Origin: Chryseobacterium gleum
Lineage (GTDB): Bacteria; Bacteroidota; Bacteroidia; Flavobacteriales; Weeksellaceae
DNA length: 64,000 bases
Direction: 5' to 3'
Assembly: GCF_900636535.1 (NCBI RefSeq)
Contig: NZ_LR134289.1
Coordinates: 124,001-188,000 of the forward strand
Shown here: positions 7,505 through 15,498 of the stretch, one piece after another
Layout: each line of letters opens with the position of its first letter
Position numbering within the stretch: position 1 is the stretch's first letter
Position numbers and translations under genes: made by a program
Notes under the pieces: model-generated
The model's input: the letters and a program-made list of their open reading frames with translations, nothing else
The model's database searches: none
What the model was told of the DNA's origin: nothing

Positions 7505-7882
7505 TTATCCTTTTTTCAGTTTTTCATTTTCTTCTTTTAAAGCTTTAATCTGCTCTTTCAGAAGATTAATGTATTCCTGTTGGTTTTCTAAAAGATAATT
7601 TGGAACGTTACAATTATAGATGCCAGACTGATGAAATGAACTAGTATCATTAAATGTTATGTTTTCATTTTTCTGTACAACATTAGGTTCTTTATCCTCT
7701 TTGATATCTTCTACAGAAACATCTAAAACTTTAGCCAGTTTCTCCCATTCGTCATCAAATATTTTAACGTCTCCATTTTCTTTTCTGCTGTAGTTGGAGA
7801 CATCGGTGGCAAGAAGATCAGCAATCTGCTGCTGAGTATAACCTTTCTGCTTTCTTAAAGTTCTTAGTTTTTCCATTGTCAT
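7505..7882 (-). CDS. XRE-family transcriptional regulator
   Basis: This 125-residue DNA-binding protein has an N-terminal Cro/C1-type helix-turn-helix at about residues 5-60: KLRTLRKQKGYTQQQIADLL, then SNYSRKENGDVKIFDDEWEKLAKVL. The C-terminal third (LLENQQEYINLLKEQIKALKEENEKLKKG) is a predicted coiled coil, probably for dimerisation. The linker is rich in Asn and Ser. The start may be either of two ATGs (7882 or 7876). An inverted repeat overlaps its predicted promoter, so it probably represses itself. No toxin or phage genes are adjacent. Its targets are unknown. Confidence 0.85.
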   Translation of the reverse strand: MTMEKLRTLRKQKGYTQQQIADLLATDVSNYSRKENGDVKIFDDEWEKLAKVLDVSVEDIKEDKEPNVVQKNENITFNDTSSFHQSGIYNCNVPNYLLENQQEYINLLKEQIKALKEENEKLKKG

Positions 7883-7896
7883 AGAATACCTGTGTT

Positions 7897-7933
7897 TTTA
7901 CAAATGTAGTGAAAAATGTGGTGTGTTTGTAAA
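7897..7933 (-). promoter_or_regulatory. Promoter and inverted-repeat operator of the XRE gene
   Basis: TTTACAAA (7897-7904) and TTTGTAAA (7926-7933) are perfect inverted copies. Read on the minus strand, the proximal half overlaps TACATTTG (7908 to 7901), an exact TAnnTTTG -7 box. Confidence 0.4.
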
Positions 7934-8095
7934 TATGGCTGTAAGTTTTGTCATACAAAAGCCTTTCTATGATGGGATTCCCCAAAACATGGGTGTTTTA
8001 GATTTTTATATTGAAACTTTAGCGAAAGAGTGAAAAATAATTCCCTTGATTTCTAGTCTATTATTAAGTTTTGTTAAAATTTGTGTGGGAAAAGT

Positions 8096-8126
8096 TTTGC
8101 AGAAACTAAAAATCGTTCTATATTTG
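8096..8126 (+). promoter_or_regulatory. Promoter of tRNA-Ser
   Basis: TTTG at 8096-8099 and TATATTTG at 8119-8126, 19 bp apart, match the Bacteroidota promoter consensus and place the start about 30 nt before the mature tRNA. Confidence 0.75.
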
Positions 8127-8160
8127 CACCACTGAAAACAACGGTATAGCCGGAGTTTAG

Positions 8161-8245
8161 GGAGAGTTGGCAGAGTGGTCGATTGCGGCAGTCTTGAAAA
8201 CTGTTGACTGTAACAGGTCCGGGGGTTCGAATCCCTCACTCTCCG
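8161..8245 (+). tRNA. tRNA-Ser (anticodon TGA)
   Basis: The 85-nt sequence folds as a class II tRNA. GGAGAGT (8161-8167) pairs with ACTCTCC (8238-8244), the anticodon stem GCAGT/ACTGT encloses the loop CTTGAAA with anticodon TGA, a long variable arm follows, and the T arm has GGTTCGAATCC. The 3' CCA is not encoded. Confidence 0.95.
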
Positions 8246-8270
8246 CAAGGTTAGAAACCAAAACATACAA

Positions 8271-8305
8271 AAAAGCTGTAAACATCAATGTTTACAGCTT
8301 TTTTC
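8271..8305 (+). terminator. Intrinsic terminator after tRNA-Ser
   Basis: AAAGCTGTAAACA and TGTTTACAGCTTT pair perfectly around a short loop, followed by a T-rich run. Confidence 0.88.
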
Positions 8306-8383
8306 TTTTATACAGCTAAAGACTTTCCAAAGTTAAAGCTCGGTCTGATGCTTTTTAATTAAAACATTTTTCATACGTCTTCT

Positions 8384-8416
8384 CTTTTGGCTACAACAAA
8401 CTAACTTTTGGCTACA
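8384..8416 (+). promoter_or_regulatory. Tandem 12-bp direct repeats, probable AraC operator
   Basis: CTTTTGGCTACA occurs at 8384-8395 and again at 8405-8416, exactly 21 bp apart, two turns of the helix on the same face. A -7 candidate CAACTTTG lies at 8437-8444 with no good -33 box. The proximal repeat ends near position -34, as expected for an activator that replaces the -33 contact. Confidence 0.6.
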
Positions 8417-8465
8417 TCCCGCTTATCAAATCATTGCAACTTTGCTTCAACAAAATAGTAATACA

Positions 8466-9356
8466 ATGAAATTATTTGTAACAGGAGCATCGGGCTTTAA
8501 CGGCTCTGCAGTTGTAAAAGAATTAATTGGTGCCGGACATCATGTGGTAGGTCTGGCGCGGTCAGAAAAATCGGCAGAAATCATTCATAATCTGGGCGCT
8601 GAAGTAGTAAAAGGCAGTCTTGAAGATCTTGAGATCCTGAAACAAGCCGCTGCTGATACGGATGGTATCATTCACTGTGGTTTCAACCATGATTTTATGA
8701 AGGGTGGGGCAACTACATTCTCTGAGGCAGCAGCAACAGACAAAAATGCCATCCATGCAATGGGAGAAACGCTTATGGGCACAGATAAAGCCATTGTGGT
8801 AACTTCAGGAATGCTGGGTTTGCCTCCCATTAATGGCTTTATAACCGAAGACAGCATTGTGGAAAATTCACTCAGGTCATCTGAAGCTTCAGCATTGGCT
8901 TTGGCTGAAAAAGGAGTGAATGCCTCAGTAATCAGGCTCGCCCCTTCGGTTCATGATAAAGGTGATGAAGGTTTCATTCCTTTCATAATTCATCAGGCAC
9001 GCAAGAACGGAGTTTCAGCTTATCCGGATGCCGGAAAAAACCGCTGGATAGGAGTACATCGTTTGGATGCTGCAAAGGCTTTCCGTTTAGCTTTGGAAAA
9101 AGGACATAAAGGAGCGCGGTACAATGTGGTAGAAGAGCATAGCATTGGGATAAAAGCAATAGCTGAAGTTATCGGCGAAATGCTAAATCTGCCGGTAATC
9201 TCTGTTTCCGGCGAAGAACTTCAGAAGCATTTTGAGTGGATGAGCCACTTTATTACAATGGATTGCCCGGTGAGTAACTTCAAAACACAGGAAATGCTGG
9301 GCTGGAAACCTGTACATATCGGACTGCTGGAAGATATGCAGCAGCATTATTTTTAA
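8466..9356 (+). CDS. NAD-dependent epimerase/SDR-type oxidoreductase
   Basis: This 296-residue protein belongs to the extended SDR (epimerase/dehydratase) superfamily and resembles the YwnB/NmrA-like members. The N-terminal Rossmann motif is FVTGASGFNGSAVVKEL, followed by VVGLARSEKSAE as the nucleotide-discriminating strand and ADTDGIIHCGFNHDF. Near the middle IVVTSGMLGL fills the strand that carries the catalytic Ser in classical members. I start it at ATG 8466 because a TTG start at 8442 would lie next to the predicted promoter. It is the first of three genes that end with an AraC regulator, and carries the putative operator upstream. The substrate is unknown. Confidence 0.86.
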   Translation: MKLFVTGASGFNGSAVVKELIGAGHHVVGLARSEKSAEIIHNLGAEVVKGSLEDLEILKQAAADTDGIIHCGFNHDFMKGGATTFSEAAATDKNAIHAMGETLMGTDKAIVVTSGMLGLPPINGFITEDSIVENSLRSSEASALALAEKGVNASVIRLAPSVHDKGDEGFIPFIIHQARKNGVSAYPDAGKNRWIGVHRLDAAKAFRLALEKGHKGARYNVVEEHSIGIKAIAEVIGEMLNLPVISVSGEELQKHFEWMSHFITMDCPVSNFKTQEMLGWKPVHIGLLEDMQQHYF

Positions 9357-9402
9357 AAGACCGACGCAAAACATTAAAATAAACGTAAATTTTAAGATTA
9401 AA

Positions 9403-10122
9403 ATGAAAAAGATACTGATAACAGGTGCCAATCAGGGGATTGGTTTTGAAACTGCCAGACAGCTGGCTGCGCTCGGCCATTATGTTTATCTCGGAAGCCG
9501 TAACCGTTCAAATGGAACGGAAGCACAGGAAAAACTGAACAGGGCAGGTTTTCAGAATGTAGAATGCATTGAAATAGATGTTACGGATATTCATTCCATA
9601 CAATCTGCGAGACAGATCCTGGAATCCAAAGAACAGCAGCTGGATGTGTTGATTAACAATGCCGGAATTGCAGGTGAACAGCCGCAGAATATGTCCGGTG
9701 GAAGTATGAGCAATCTCCGGAATGTCTTTGAAACCAATTTTTTCGGAGCTGTACAGACAACCCGATCTTTCATTGATCTGTTAAAAAAATCGGACGATCC
9801 AAGAATAATCAATGTGTCGAGTCCTTTGGGTTCCCTTTCCATTCAAAGCGAATCTCCGAATCCCAATCTCCGGATGTATGATGCGTACAGTGCCTCCAAA
9901 ACAGCGCTCAATGCCTTTACCGTCCTTCTTTCAAAAGAATTCCGGGAAACAGATTTTAAAATAATAAGTGTGGAACCCGGTTATACGGCATCAAATCTTA
10001 ACCAATATCAGGGCACTCAAACTCCTGAGCAGGCCGCAGGTATCATTGTAAAATTTGTAACTTTACAAGAAGTACCATCAGGTAAGTTTTTTGACAGGAA
10101 CGGAAACGAGTTAGCCTGGTAA
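9403..10122 (+). CDS. SDR-family oxidoreductase
   Basis: This classical short-chain dehydrogenase/reductase has 239 residues. It has the cofactor motif TGANQGIGFETARQL at the N-terminus, LINNAGIAG for the NNAG motif, INVSSPLGS with the catalytic Ser, and the active-site YSASK (in YDAYSASKTALNAF). The EPGYTASNLN segment follows as expected. The Arg at GSRNRSN suggests NADP preference, which is inference. It lies 46 bp after the epimerase-like gene and 36 bp before the AraC gene, so the three are probably co-transcribed. Together they look like a small redox or detoxification module. Confidence 0.9.
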   Translation: MKKILITGANQGIGFETARQLAALGHYVYLGSRNRSNGTEAQEKLNRAGFQNVECIEIDVTDIHSIQSARQILESKEQQLDVLINNAGIAGEQPQNMSGGSMSNLRNVFETNFFGAVQTTRSFIDLLKKSDDPRIINVSSPLGSLSIQSESPNPNLRMYDAYSASKTALNAFTVLLSKEFRETDFKIISVEPGYTASNLNQYQGTQTPEQAAGIIVKFVTLQEVPSGKFFDRNGNELAW

Positions 10123-10158
10123 TACAAATGCTCTAACAATCAGTTTTAATTTTGAACG

Positions 10159-11079
10159 ATGGAAAAACGGCAGATCCAAAGGATAAAAACCATTAGTGAA
10201 TTTCACCTGCTGCGAGGCCTGCCAAAGCCCGAGCATCCTCTGATCAGTGTGGTTGATTATTCGGCGATCAAAAGACCTTCGGATATCAGTGAAGTTAGTA
10301 TCGTGCTGGATTTCTACATGATTTCCCAGAAAAGGGGAATTGGCGGGAAAATGTACTACGGACAGCAGGAGTTTGATTTTGATGAAGGAGTGATGGCGTT
10401 TATAGAACCCAATCAGGTTTTCAGGATACAGTCTGACCCTGCTTCTGTTGAAGAACGTTCGGGCTGGATGTTACTTATTCACCCAGATTTTTTATGGAAC
10501 ACACCGCTTGCCAAAACAATTAAACGGTATGATTATTTTGATTACTCCGTCAATGAAGCGCTGTTTCTTTCTGAAAAGGAACAAAAAACACTAAACGGCA
10601 TCATTGAGAATATTGAACAGGAATATCATACGAATATAGACCGGTTCAGCAAGCAGATTATCATTTCACAGATTGAAAGCCTGCTTAATTATTCCGAAAG
10701 GTTTTATAACCGCCAGTTCATAACAAGAGAGAAGGCTAACCATCAGATTCTGGGCCGTCTGGAAAATCTGCTTAAGGACTATTTTGACAGTGATGATTTA
10801 ATGATAAAGGGATTGCCGACGGTTCAATATATTGCCGAAACCTTACATGTTTCACCAAAATATCTGAGCGGATTACTCAAAACATTAACCGGGCAGAGTA
10901 CACAGCACCATATCCATGATAAACTCATCAGCAAAGCCAAAGAAAAGCTTTCTACCACCAGTTTATCCGTCAGCGAAATTGCTTATGAGTTAGGATTTGA
11001 ACATTCACAGTCTTTCAGCAAACTGTTTAAGACAAAAACAGAGATGTCACCCTTGGAATTCCGGGCTTCCTTTCATTGA
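10159..11079 (+). CDS. AraC-family transcriptional regulator
   Basis: This 306-residue regulator has an N-terminal AraC-type sensing domain (a cupin-like region around MYYGQQEFDFDEGVMAFIEPNQVF) and a C-terminal double helix-turn-helix from about residue 210: VQYIAETLHVSPKYLSGLLK, then LSVSEIAYELGFEHSQSFSKLFK and the closing SPLEFRASF. It is the last gene of a three-gene run with two SDR-type oxidoreductases. A 12-bp direct repeat in front of that run has the 21-bp spacing AraC-type activators need, so self-activation of the operon is likely. The inducer is unknown. Confidence 0.9.
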   Translation: MEKRQIQRIKTISEFHLLRGLPKPEHPLISVVDYSAIKRPSDISEVSIVLDFYMISQKRGIGGKMYYGQQEFDFDEGVMAFIEPNQVFRIQSDPASVEERSGWMLLIHPDFLWNTPLAKTIKRYDYFDYSVNEALFLSEKEQKTLNGIIENIEQEYHTNIDRFSKQIIISQIESLLNYSERFYNRQFITREKANHQILGRLENLLKDYFDSDDLMIKGLPTVQYIAETLHVSPKYLSGLLKTLTGQSTQHHIHDKLISKAKEKLSTTSLSVSEIAYELGFEHSQSFSKLFKTKTEMSPLEFRASFH

Positions 11080-11125
11080 GACTGGGGTCTGTTAAAAAAA
11101 ATCCGGTAAATCCCGATATGAAAAA

Positions 11126-11160
11126 AATAAGAAGGATGCTGTTACAGCATCCTTCTTATT
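11126..11160. terminator. Bidirectional terminator
   Basis: A 16-bp perfect stem (AATAAGAAGGATGCTG with its complement) around a TTA loop separates the AraC gene from the convergent PfpI gene. Confidence 0.88.
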
Positions 11161-11191
11161 TTACATTTTTATGATATATTGTCACATAAAT

Positions 11192-11725
11192 TTAGTGCTT
11201 TCCCTCATTAATTTCTTCTACAAGCTTCGAGTTGAAAGCAGGGAGATCTTTGGGAGTACGGCTTGTAACAAGTCCGGAATCTACAACCACTTCACGATCT
11301 TCCCAATGGGCTCCTGCATTTTTCAAATCCTGGCTGATAGAGTGAACAGACGTTAAGTTTCTGCCTTCAACAACGCCGGCATTGATGAGAACCTGAGGTC
11401 CATGGCAGATGGCGCCTACAGGTTTATGCTGGGCAAAAAACTCTTTTACGAAAGAAATTGCCTTTTCATTGGTTCGTAACTGATCTGGATTAATAACGCC
11501 TCCCGGCAGCATTAATGCATCATAATCTGAAGCTTGTACCTGATCTAAATTCTTATCTACAGGATATTCTTTACCCCAGTCTTTTTCTGCCCAGGCTTTA
11601 ATGCTTCCGTTTTCAGGACTTACAATGTGTGCAGTCCATCCTTGTTGCTCCAGATATTCTTTAGGAGAGCTCAGCTCGCTCTCTTCAAAGCCATGAGTGG
11701 CCAGTATTGCAATCTTTTTTGACAT
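11192..11725 (-). CDS. DJ-1/PfpI family protein (type 1 glutamine amidotransferase-like)
   Basis: This 177-residue protein has the DJ-1/PfpI fold. The N-terminal IAILATHGFEESELSSPKEYL carries the conserved Glu, and GAICHGPQVLINAG has the nucleophile elbow with the reactive Cys followed by His. The match to the YhbO/YfkM-type stress proteins is close (VVSPENGSIKAWAEKDWG, ALMLPGGVINPDQLR). Members act as proteases, glyoxalases or protein deglycases depending on subfamily, and this one is best regarded as a general stress protein of unproven activity. It is the last gene of a stress-type group read leftwards. Confidence 0.9.
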   Translation of the reverse strand: MSKKIAILATHGFEESELSSPKEYLEQQGWTAHIVSPENGSIKAWAEKDWGKEYPVDKNLDQVQASDYDALMLPGGVINPDQLRTNEKAISFVKEFFAQHKPVGAICHGPQVLINAGVVEGRNLTSVHSISQDLKNAGAHWEDREVVVDSGLVTSRTPKDLPAFNSKLVEEINEGKH

Positions 11726-11822
11726 AATTTTATTTTTTTGTTGATAAAGAAGTGGCTCAACCTCCTATAAAAACCGCTGATAGCCACTGTAAGAAACTCC
11801 GCTTTCAGATGCGGGTATAATT

Positions 11823-12275
11823 TTATTTCTTTAAATCCTCAAGATTTTCAAATTTATCATGGGAAGCTTTCAGCTGGTGAAGCTGATCTAGCACTACACG
11901 GGAACTTTCCGGGCATAGATCACCACTGTCTAAGGCATCCTGATAAGCATCAATAGCAGCATTTTCACCATACACAACATTTCCTAGTGTTGCATCTGCA
12001 GTATCTCCTGCAAAGGAATTTTTCACATCAATCCAGGCTCTGTGGATGGCTCCTGCTGCAGAACCAGACTGATCCGGTGTACCACCTCTTTCTGTAATAA
12101 GATCTGTAAGCTGATTTTTCATGGTATAGGATTGTGACACCATTTTGTCATAATCTGCACGCAACAGAGGATATTGTTCCCATACCTTATCCTCAACTTT
12201 AGAAAATCCTTGAATTCTGTCATTTGTAATGTTCAGTAAATCGTTTAATACTGACACTGTTTTTTCGTTGTTCAT
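11823..12275 (-). CDS. PA2169-family four-helix-bundle protein (DUF2383)
   Basis: This 150-residue cytoplasmic protein matches the ferritin-like DUF2383/PA2169 family: KTVSVLNDLLNITNDRIQGFSK at the start, a central MVSQSYTMKNQLTDLITERGG, AIHRAWIDVKNSFAGDTADATL, and a C-terminal helix with VVLDQLHQLKASHDKFENL. It is rich in charged helices and lacks a signal peptide. The function is not established. In Bacteroidota, genes of this family are often stress-induced and found with PfpI and small membrane proteins, as here. Confidence 0.85.
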   Translation of the reverse strand: MNNEKTVSVLNDLLNITNDRIQGFSKVEDKVWEQYPLLRADYDKMVSQSYTMKNQLTDLITERGGTPDQSGSAAGAIHRAWIDVKNSFAGDTADATLGNVVYGENAAIDAYQDALDSGDLCPESSRVVLDQLHQLKASHDKFENLEDLKK

Positions 12276-12420
12276 ATTGTATATTTTTTAAAATGGTAGT
12301 ATTAACTTTACAAGCGCTGTGCCTTAAATACGATATCTGGCAAGATGTGGTACTTAAAAAAATCTTAAAATATCAGAAAAACGAATCATTGTATTTAAAT
12401 TCTTAACAGAGATAAAAAGA

Positions 12421-12446
12421 AAAAGTCCGGAAATTTCCGGACTTTG
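12421..12446 (-). terminator. Intrinsic terminator after the Lmo0937-type gene
   Basis: AAAGTCCGGAAATTTCCGGACTTT is a perfect palindrome. On the minus strand it is followed by TTTCTTTTT, so it ends the transcript coming from 12502-13046. Confidence 0.8.
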
Positions 12447-12501
12447 AGTTAAGTATTGAAATAAGATCTTTATCATTATTCAGAACAATAACTAATCTAT
12501 C

Positions 12502-12690
<189 letters not shown>

Positions 12691-12725
12691 TTAGTGTAGT
12701 GTGTGATGGTATTGATGGCTAAACT

Positions 12726-13046
12726 CTATTGATGCCTTAAACCTTTGTGATGGTAGACCGGATTTTTCTGATCAGCTTTGTAGTTAAGATGAGTACTGTT
12801 AACTACTTTTTCATAATTCATATGAGTGGCTTTAAGGTCATCATGTAATTCCGGAACATTATAATGAAACGCTTTACCGTTCTTATAAAGTTTGTTGTCA
12901 TATGTACGGTAAATCTGATCCTCTTTATAAGTGTTTCCGTCGGGAGCAAGATATAACTTTTCCTTTTTGTTCTTTTTTCGCAGGCCCAGATAAAGCAAAG
13001 AACTTCCTGCAGCTAAGGCTAGTGCTAATTTTACTGTATTGTTCAT
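12726..13046 (-). CDS. Hypothetical membrane-anchored protein
   Basis: This 106-residue protein has one N-terminal hydrophobic segment (VKLALALAAGSSLLYLGL, residues 5-22), followed by a strongly basic patch (RKKNKKEK) and a polar tail rich in Tyr, Asn, His and Lys. The tail probably stays in the cytoplasm by the positive-inside rule. It reads into the Lmo0937-type gene (53 bp apart), and no terminator separates the two. I do not recognise a family. The arrangement suggests a stress or envelope role, by context only. Confidence 0.65.
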   Translation of the reverse strand: MNNTVKLALALAAGSSLLYLGLRKKNKKEKLYLAPDGNTYKEDQIYRTYDNKLYKNGKAFHYNVPELHDDLKATHMNYEKVVNSTHLNYKADQKNPVYHHKGLRHQ

Positions 13047-13201
13047 ATGATATCTATTTGATCAAATGATTACAATTTTTTTGCCATTACGCGAAATGTG
13101 GTATTTATTTCTTCCTTCGTGTATTTGATTGAGGATGAAATTCTACATAAAATTACCAAAGGAATTCCTGATATTTGGTGGAGAAAAATTGAATACCGGA
13201 A

Positions 13202-14056
13202 TTATTTATACAAATCCTTTTCTATAAAATTATTAAATCGTTTCAGAAACTCTTTTGCACGTGTTTCTTTGTTCCTTATTAACTCCTGTTTACTCAGAGG
13301 ACTTCCGGTATTTGAATCAAATAATATTGTTTCAGACATTCCGGAAGAGCTGTGCATGAGTTTGATATTTTTGGCAGGATCCTGTATGTACTCATTCCAA
13401 AGCTTATTGAATTTTTCCTTTGTCAGATGTATTTCTGCGGTTTTAGAGTCTATAATTGAAAACCCGTTGTTAAGCTTCATACTTCCAAGCAATTTAAAAA
13501 TATGGGTAGCCTCTTCATCTTCAATCTGCAGGATCAGACCTGGCAAACCACAAAATTTATAAGGCCCGTCCTGTATCTGGATATCATTCGTGAACCAAGC
13601 AGTCCAGTTTCTTCCGCCGAAATACATGGTGGCTTTCTGAGCTTTAAAACTTTCGATATTCTTTGTTTCAGGAAGAACTGTCCAATTCATTTTATTCAGT
13701 TCTTTTACTGCAACATTGCTGGCATTAAGTGAAGTGTGATATACTGCTGTCAGATCAGGATATGTTTTGGAAATCCTGAAATTGACTTTCGGATGTCTGA
13801 TCTTCCTAAAATCAATGGTAACGGAATTTGAAGCCTTTCCTTTTTCAACTTCAGCATTCACAAGAGAGTCACGTGTAATCAGCAATTCACTGTAGAAATA
13901 GGAACCTTCTTTGGTGATATCAAGATTCATGATTTCCTTTTCTACTTTATCCTTGTTTAATGTATCCATCTTAAATGAATATTCGTAAACAAACCTTTGA
14001 TTTTGAGAAAGCAAAATTCCGGAGATCAACAGAAACAGAGTGATGAAAATTTTCAT
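13202..14056 (-). CDS. GLPGLI family protein, exported
   Basis: This 284-residue secreted protein is of the GLPGLI family, found almost only in Bacteroidota. The signal peptide is MKIFITLFLLISGILLSQ. The family signature sits near the middle: WTAWFTNDIQIQDGPYKFCGLPGLIL, followed by the IEDEEATHIFKLLG strands. The C-terminus contains the usual Lys- and Asn-rich helix (RFNNFIEKDLYK). The biochemical function is unknown. Some family members lie near TonB-dependent receptors, but none is adjacent here. It is probably transcribed alone. Confidence 0.9.
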   Translation of the reverse strand: MKIFITLFLLISGILLSQNQRFVYEYSFKMDTLNKDKVEKEIMNLDITKEGSYFYSELLITRDSLVNAEVEKGKASNSVTIDFRKIRHPKVNFRISKTYPDLTAVYHTSLNASNVAVKELNKMNWTVLPETKNIESFKAQKATMYFGGRNWTAWFTNDIQIQDGPYKFCGLPGLILQIEDEEATHIFKLLGSMKLNNGFSIIDSKTAEIHLTKEKFNKLWNEYIQDPAKNIKLMHSSSGMSETILFDSNTGSPLSKQELIRNKETRAKEFLKRFNNFIEKDLYK

Positions 14057-14185
14057 TTTTTAATTAGCGGATGGTTATTAATAGTGTTCAAATATAACAA
14101 TGTTTCCGGAAACAGTCTGTTTGGATATCTGTAAAACTAACTCAATAAATTGCAGCTTAAAAAGATTGCCGGTAAAATCAGCTAA

Positions 14186-14214
14186 AAAGCCCTGGATCGG
14201 ATGTCCAAGGCTTT
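14186..14214 (-). terminator. Probable terminator after phzF
   Basis: AAAGCC-CTGGA and TCCAAGGCTTT form a stem with one mismatch, lying downstream of the minus-strand PhzF gene. Confidence 0.55.
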
Positions 14215-14264
14215 ATGTGTATCTGGGCGCTGTTGTTTTACAGACAAAATGATTCTGCTTTTTA

Positions 14265-15056
14265 TTATTCAATCCAAAAGTGCCCCGCTGAATAAGTTTT
14301 GGCCTTTCCTGCCACAATCACTCTTTCATTGTTGTTTTCACAAAAGAGCTGGCCGCCTCTTTCAGACAGCTGTCGGGCAAAAAGTTTATCTTTTCCCAGT
14401 TTTGCTGCCCAGAACGGGATGAGCGAACAGTGTGCAGAGCCGGTTACAGGGTCTTCCAGAATGGTTGACTGTGGGGTAAAGTATCTGGACACAAAATCAC
14501 AATCGGTTCCTTTGGATGTTACCACAACACCACCCGGATCCAGGTTGATAAGATCGAAAACAGACCTTTCAATTTTAATATTTTTTATATCTTCCTCAGA
14601 ATCGTATACCAGCACATAATCTCTTGATTGGAAGACTTCCTTAGGCTGAATATTCAGAGACCTCATTATAATATCCGGAAGTGAAGCCGGCTCAGGCATT
14701 CTGGAAGGGAAGTCCATATAGTAAATTCCCTCTTTTACATGTACTGTTAAGTTACCGCTTTTGGTATCAAAAATTATAGTATCGTTCGGATAATTTAAAA
14801 CAGAAATCAGACAATGCGCAGTGGCAAGCGTAGCATGCCCGCACAAATCCATCTCTACTTCCGGAGTAAACCATCTCAGCTGAATGGTACTATTCCCGTT
14901 ATCAATAAAGAAAGCAGTTTCCGCTACAGCATTTTCGCGGGCTATTTTTAAAAGTAATTCATCGGGTAACCAGTTTTTCAGTGGGACGACACAGGCAGGA
15001 TTTCCATGAAAGATATCTTCTGTGAAAGAATCTATCTGATATAATTCTAACTTCAT
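14265..15056 (-). CDS. PhzF-family isomerase-like protein
   Basis: This 263-residue protein has the PhzF fold of two similar halves. Diagnostic segments are FHGNPACVVPL near the N-terminus, AVAETAFF, the EVEMDLCGHATLATAHCL motif and the C-terminal EDPVTGSAHCSLIPFWAAKLG. The catalytic Glu is the one in AETAFF. True PhzF acts in phenazine synthesis, but no other phenazine gene is present, so this is one of the many PhzF-like isomerases of unknown substrate. The gene is monocistronic, with a hairpin after the stop. Confidence 0.9.
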   Translation of the reverse strand: MKLELYQIDSFTEDIFHGNPACVVPLKNWLPDELLLKIARENAVAETAFFIDNGNSTIQLRWFTPEVEMDLCGHATLATAHCLISVLNYPNDTIIFDTKSGNLTVHVKEGIYYMDFPSRMPEPASLPDIIMRSLNIQPKEVFQSRDYVLVYDSEEDIKNIKIERSVFDLINLDPGGVVVTSKGTDCDFVSRYFTPQSTILEDPVTGSAHCSLIPFWAAKLGKDKLFARQLSERGGQLFCENNNERVIVAGKAKTYSAGHFWIE

Positions 15057-15313
15057 TATAATAAAAATTTCATTCCGTATAAAGGTAATCTATTTTCGGG
15101 AAAAAGCCTTCGGTCAGCAGTGTTTCTACAATATTATCAATAAATCAGGAATGGATATAATCTGAGATTCAGATCTTGCATACAAAATTATAATGATTTA
15201 TTCTCTATTTAATTTGTAATAATTTTTCCACATCAGGGTGGCAATTTTCTTACAGGTGTTTTTCCGGAAAAGACGACGGAAAATTTAGCTTTGTAGTAAA
15301 TAAAAACGGGACA
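15057..15313. other. Intergenic region with one candidate -7 box
   Basis: The gap from the PhzF gene to the S74 gene is 442 bp. TAGCTTTG at 15286-15293 matches TAnnTTTG and would serve the remnant ORF or the S74 gene. Otherwise I see nothing in the first 257 bp. Confidence 0.35.
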
Positions 15314-15447
15314 ATGAAAAAATATGATCATGATTTTATTCATTTCAATCTTTCAGAAAGTGGTTATACCGATTTCATTTTGTTGACAAAGCCCGGCAAT
15401 GTGTGAAACATATTCTGACCGATCCGGATCACAAACCAAATCTATAA
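15314..15447 (+). pseudogene. Short coding remnant with an apparent frameshift
   Basis: An ATG at 15314 opens 30 codons ending at 15406 (begins MKKYDHDFIHFNLSESGYTD, ends LTKPGNV). In the -1 frame from 15400, a second open stretch continues CVKHILTDPDHKPNL to a stop at 15447. Both halves have a coding-like composition, and a promoter-like TAGCTTTG stands upstream. This could be what is left of a small gene after a deletion and frameshift, or a real 30-residue peptide. I do not recognise the family. Confidence 0.3.
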
Positions 15448-15498
15448 CAGTTTTCATACGATTTCTTAACCTCATTAAAAACTCATAATTATATAAGA

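Noticed and set aside
8006..8266. Minus-strand ORF of 86 residues with the sequence RVRDSNPRT
   Set aside because: It lies over tRNA-Ser, and RDSNPR is the well-known false translation of the tRNA T arm.
13098..13562. Plus-strand ORF of 154 residues
   Set aside because: It is antisense to the GLPGLI gene, which has a signal peptide and family motif. No independent support.
15421..15430. GATCCGGATC as another Crp/Fnr operator
   Set aside because: The arms beyond 10 bp do not match, and the bases code for DPD in the second half of the remnant ORF.
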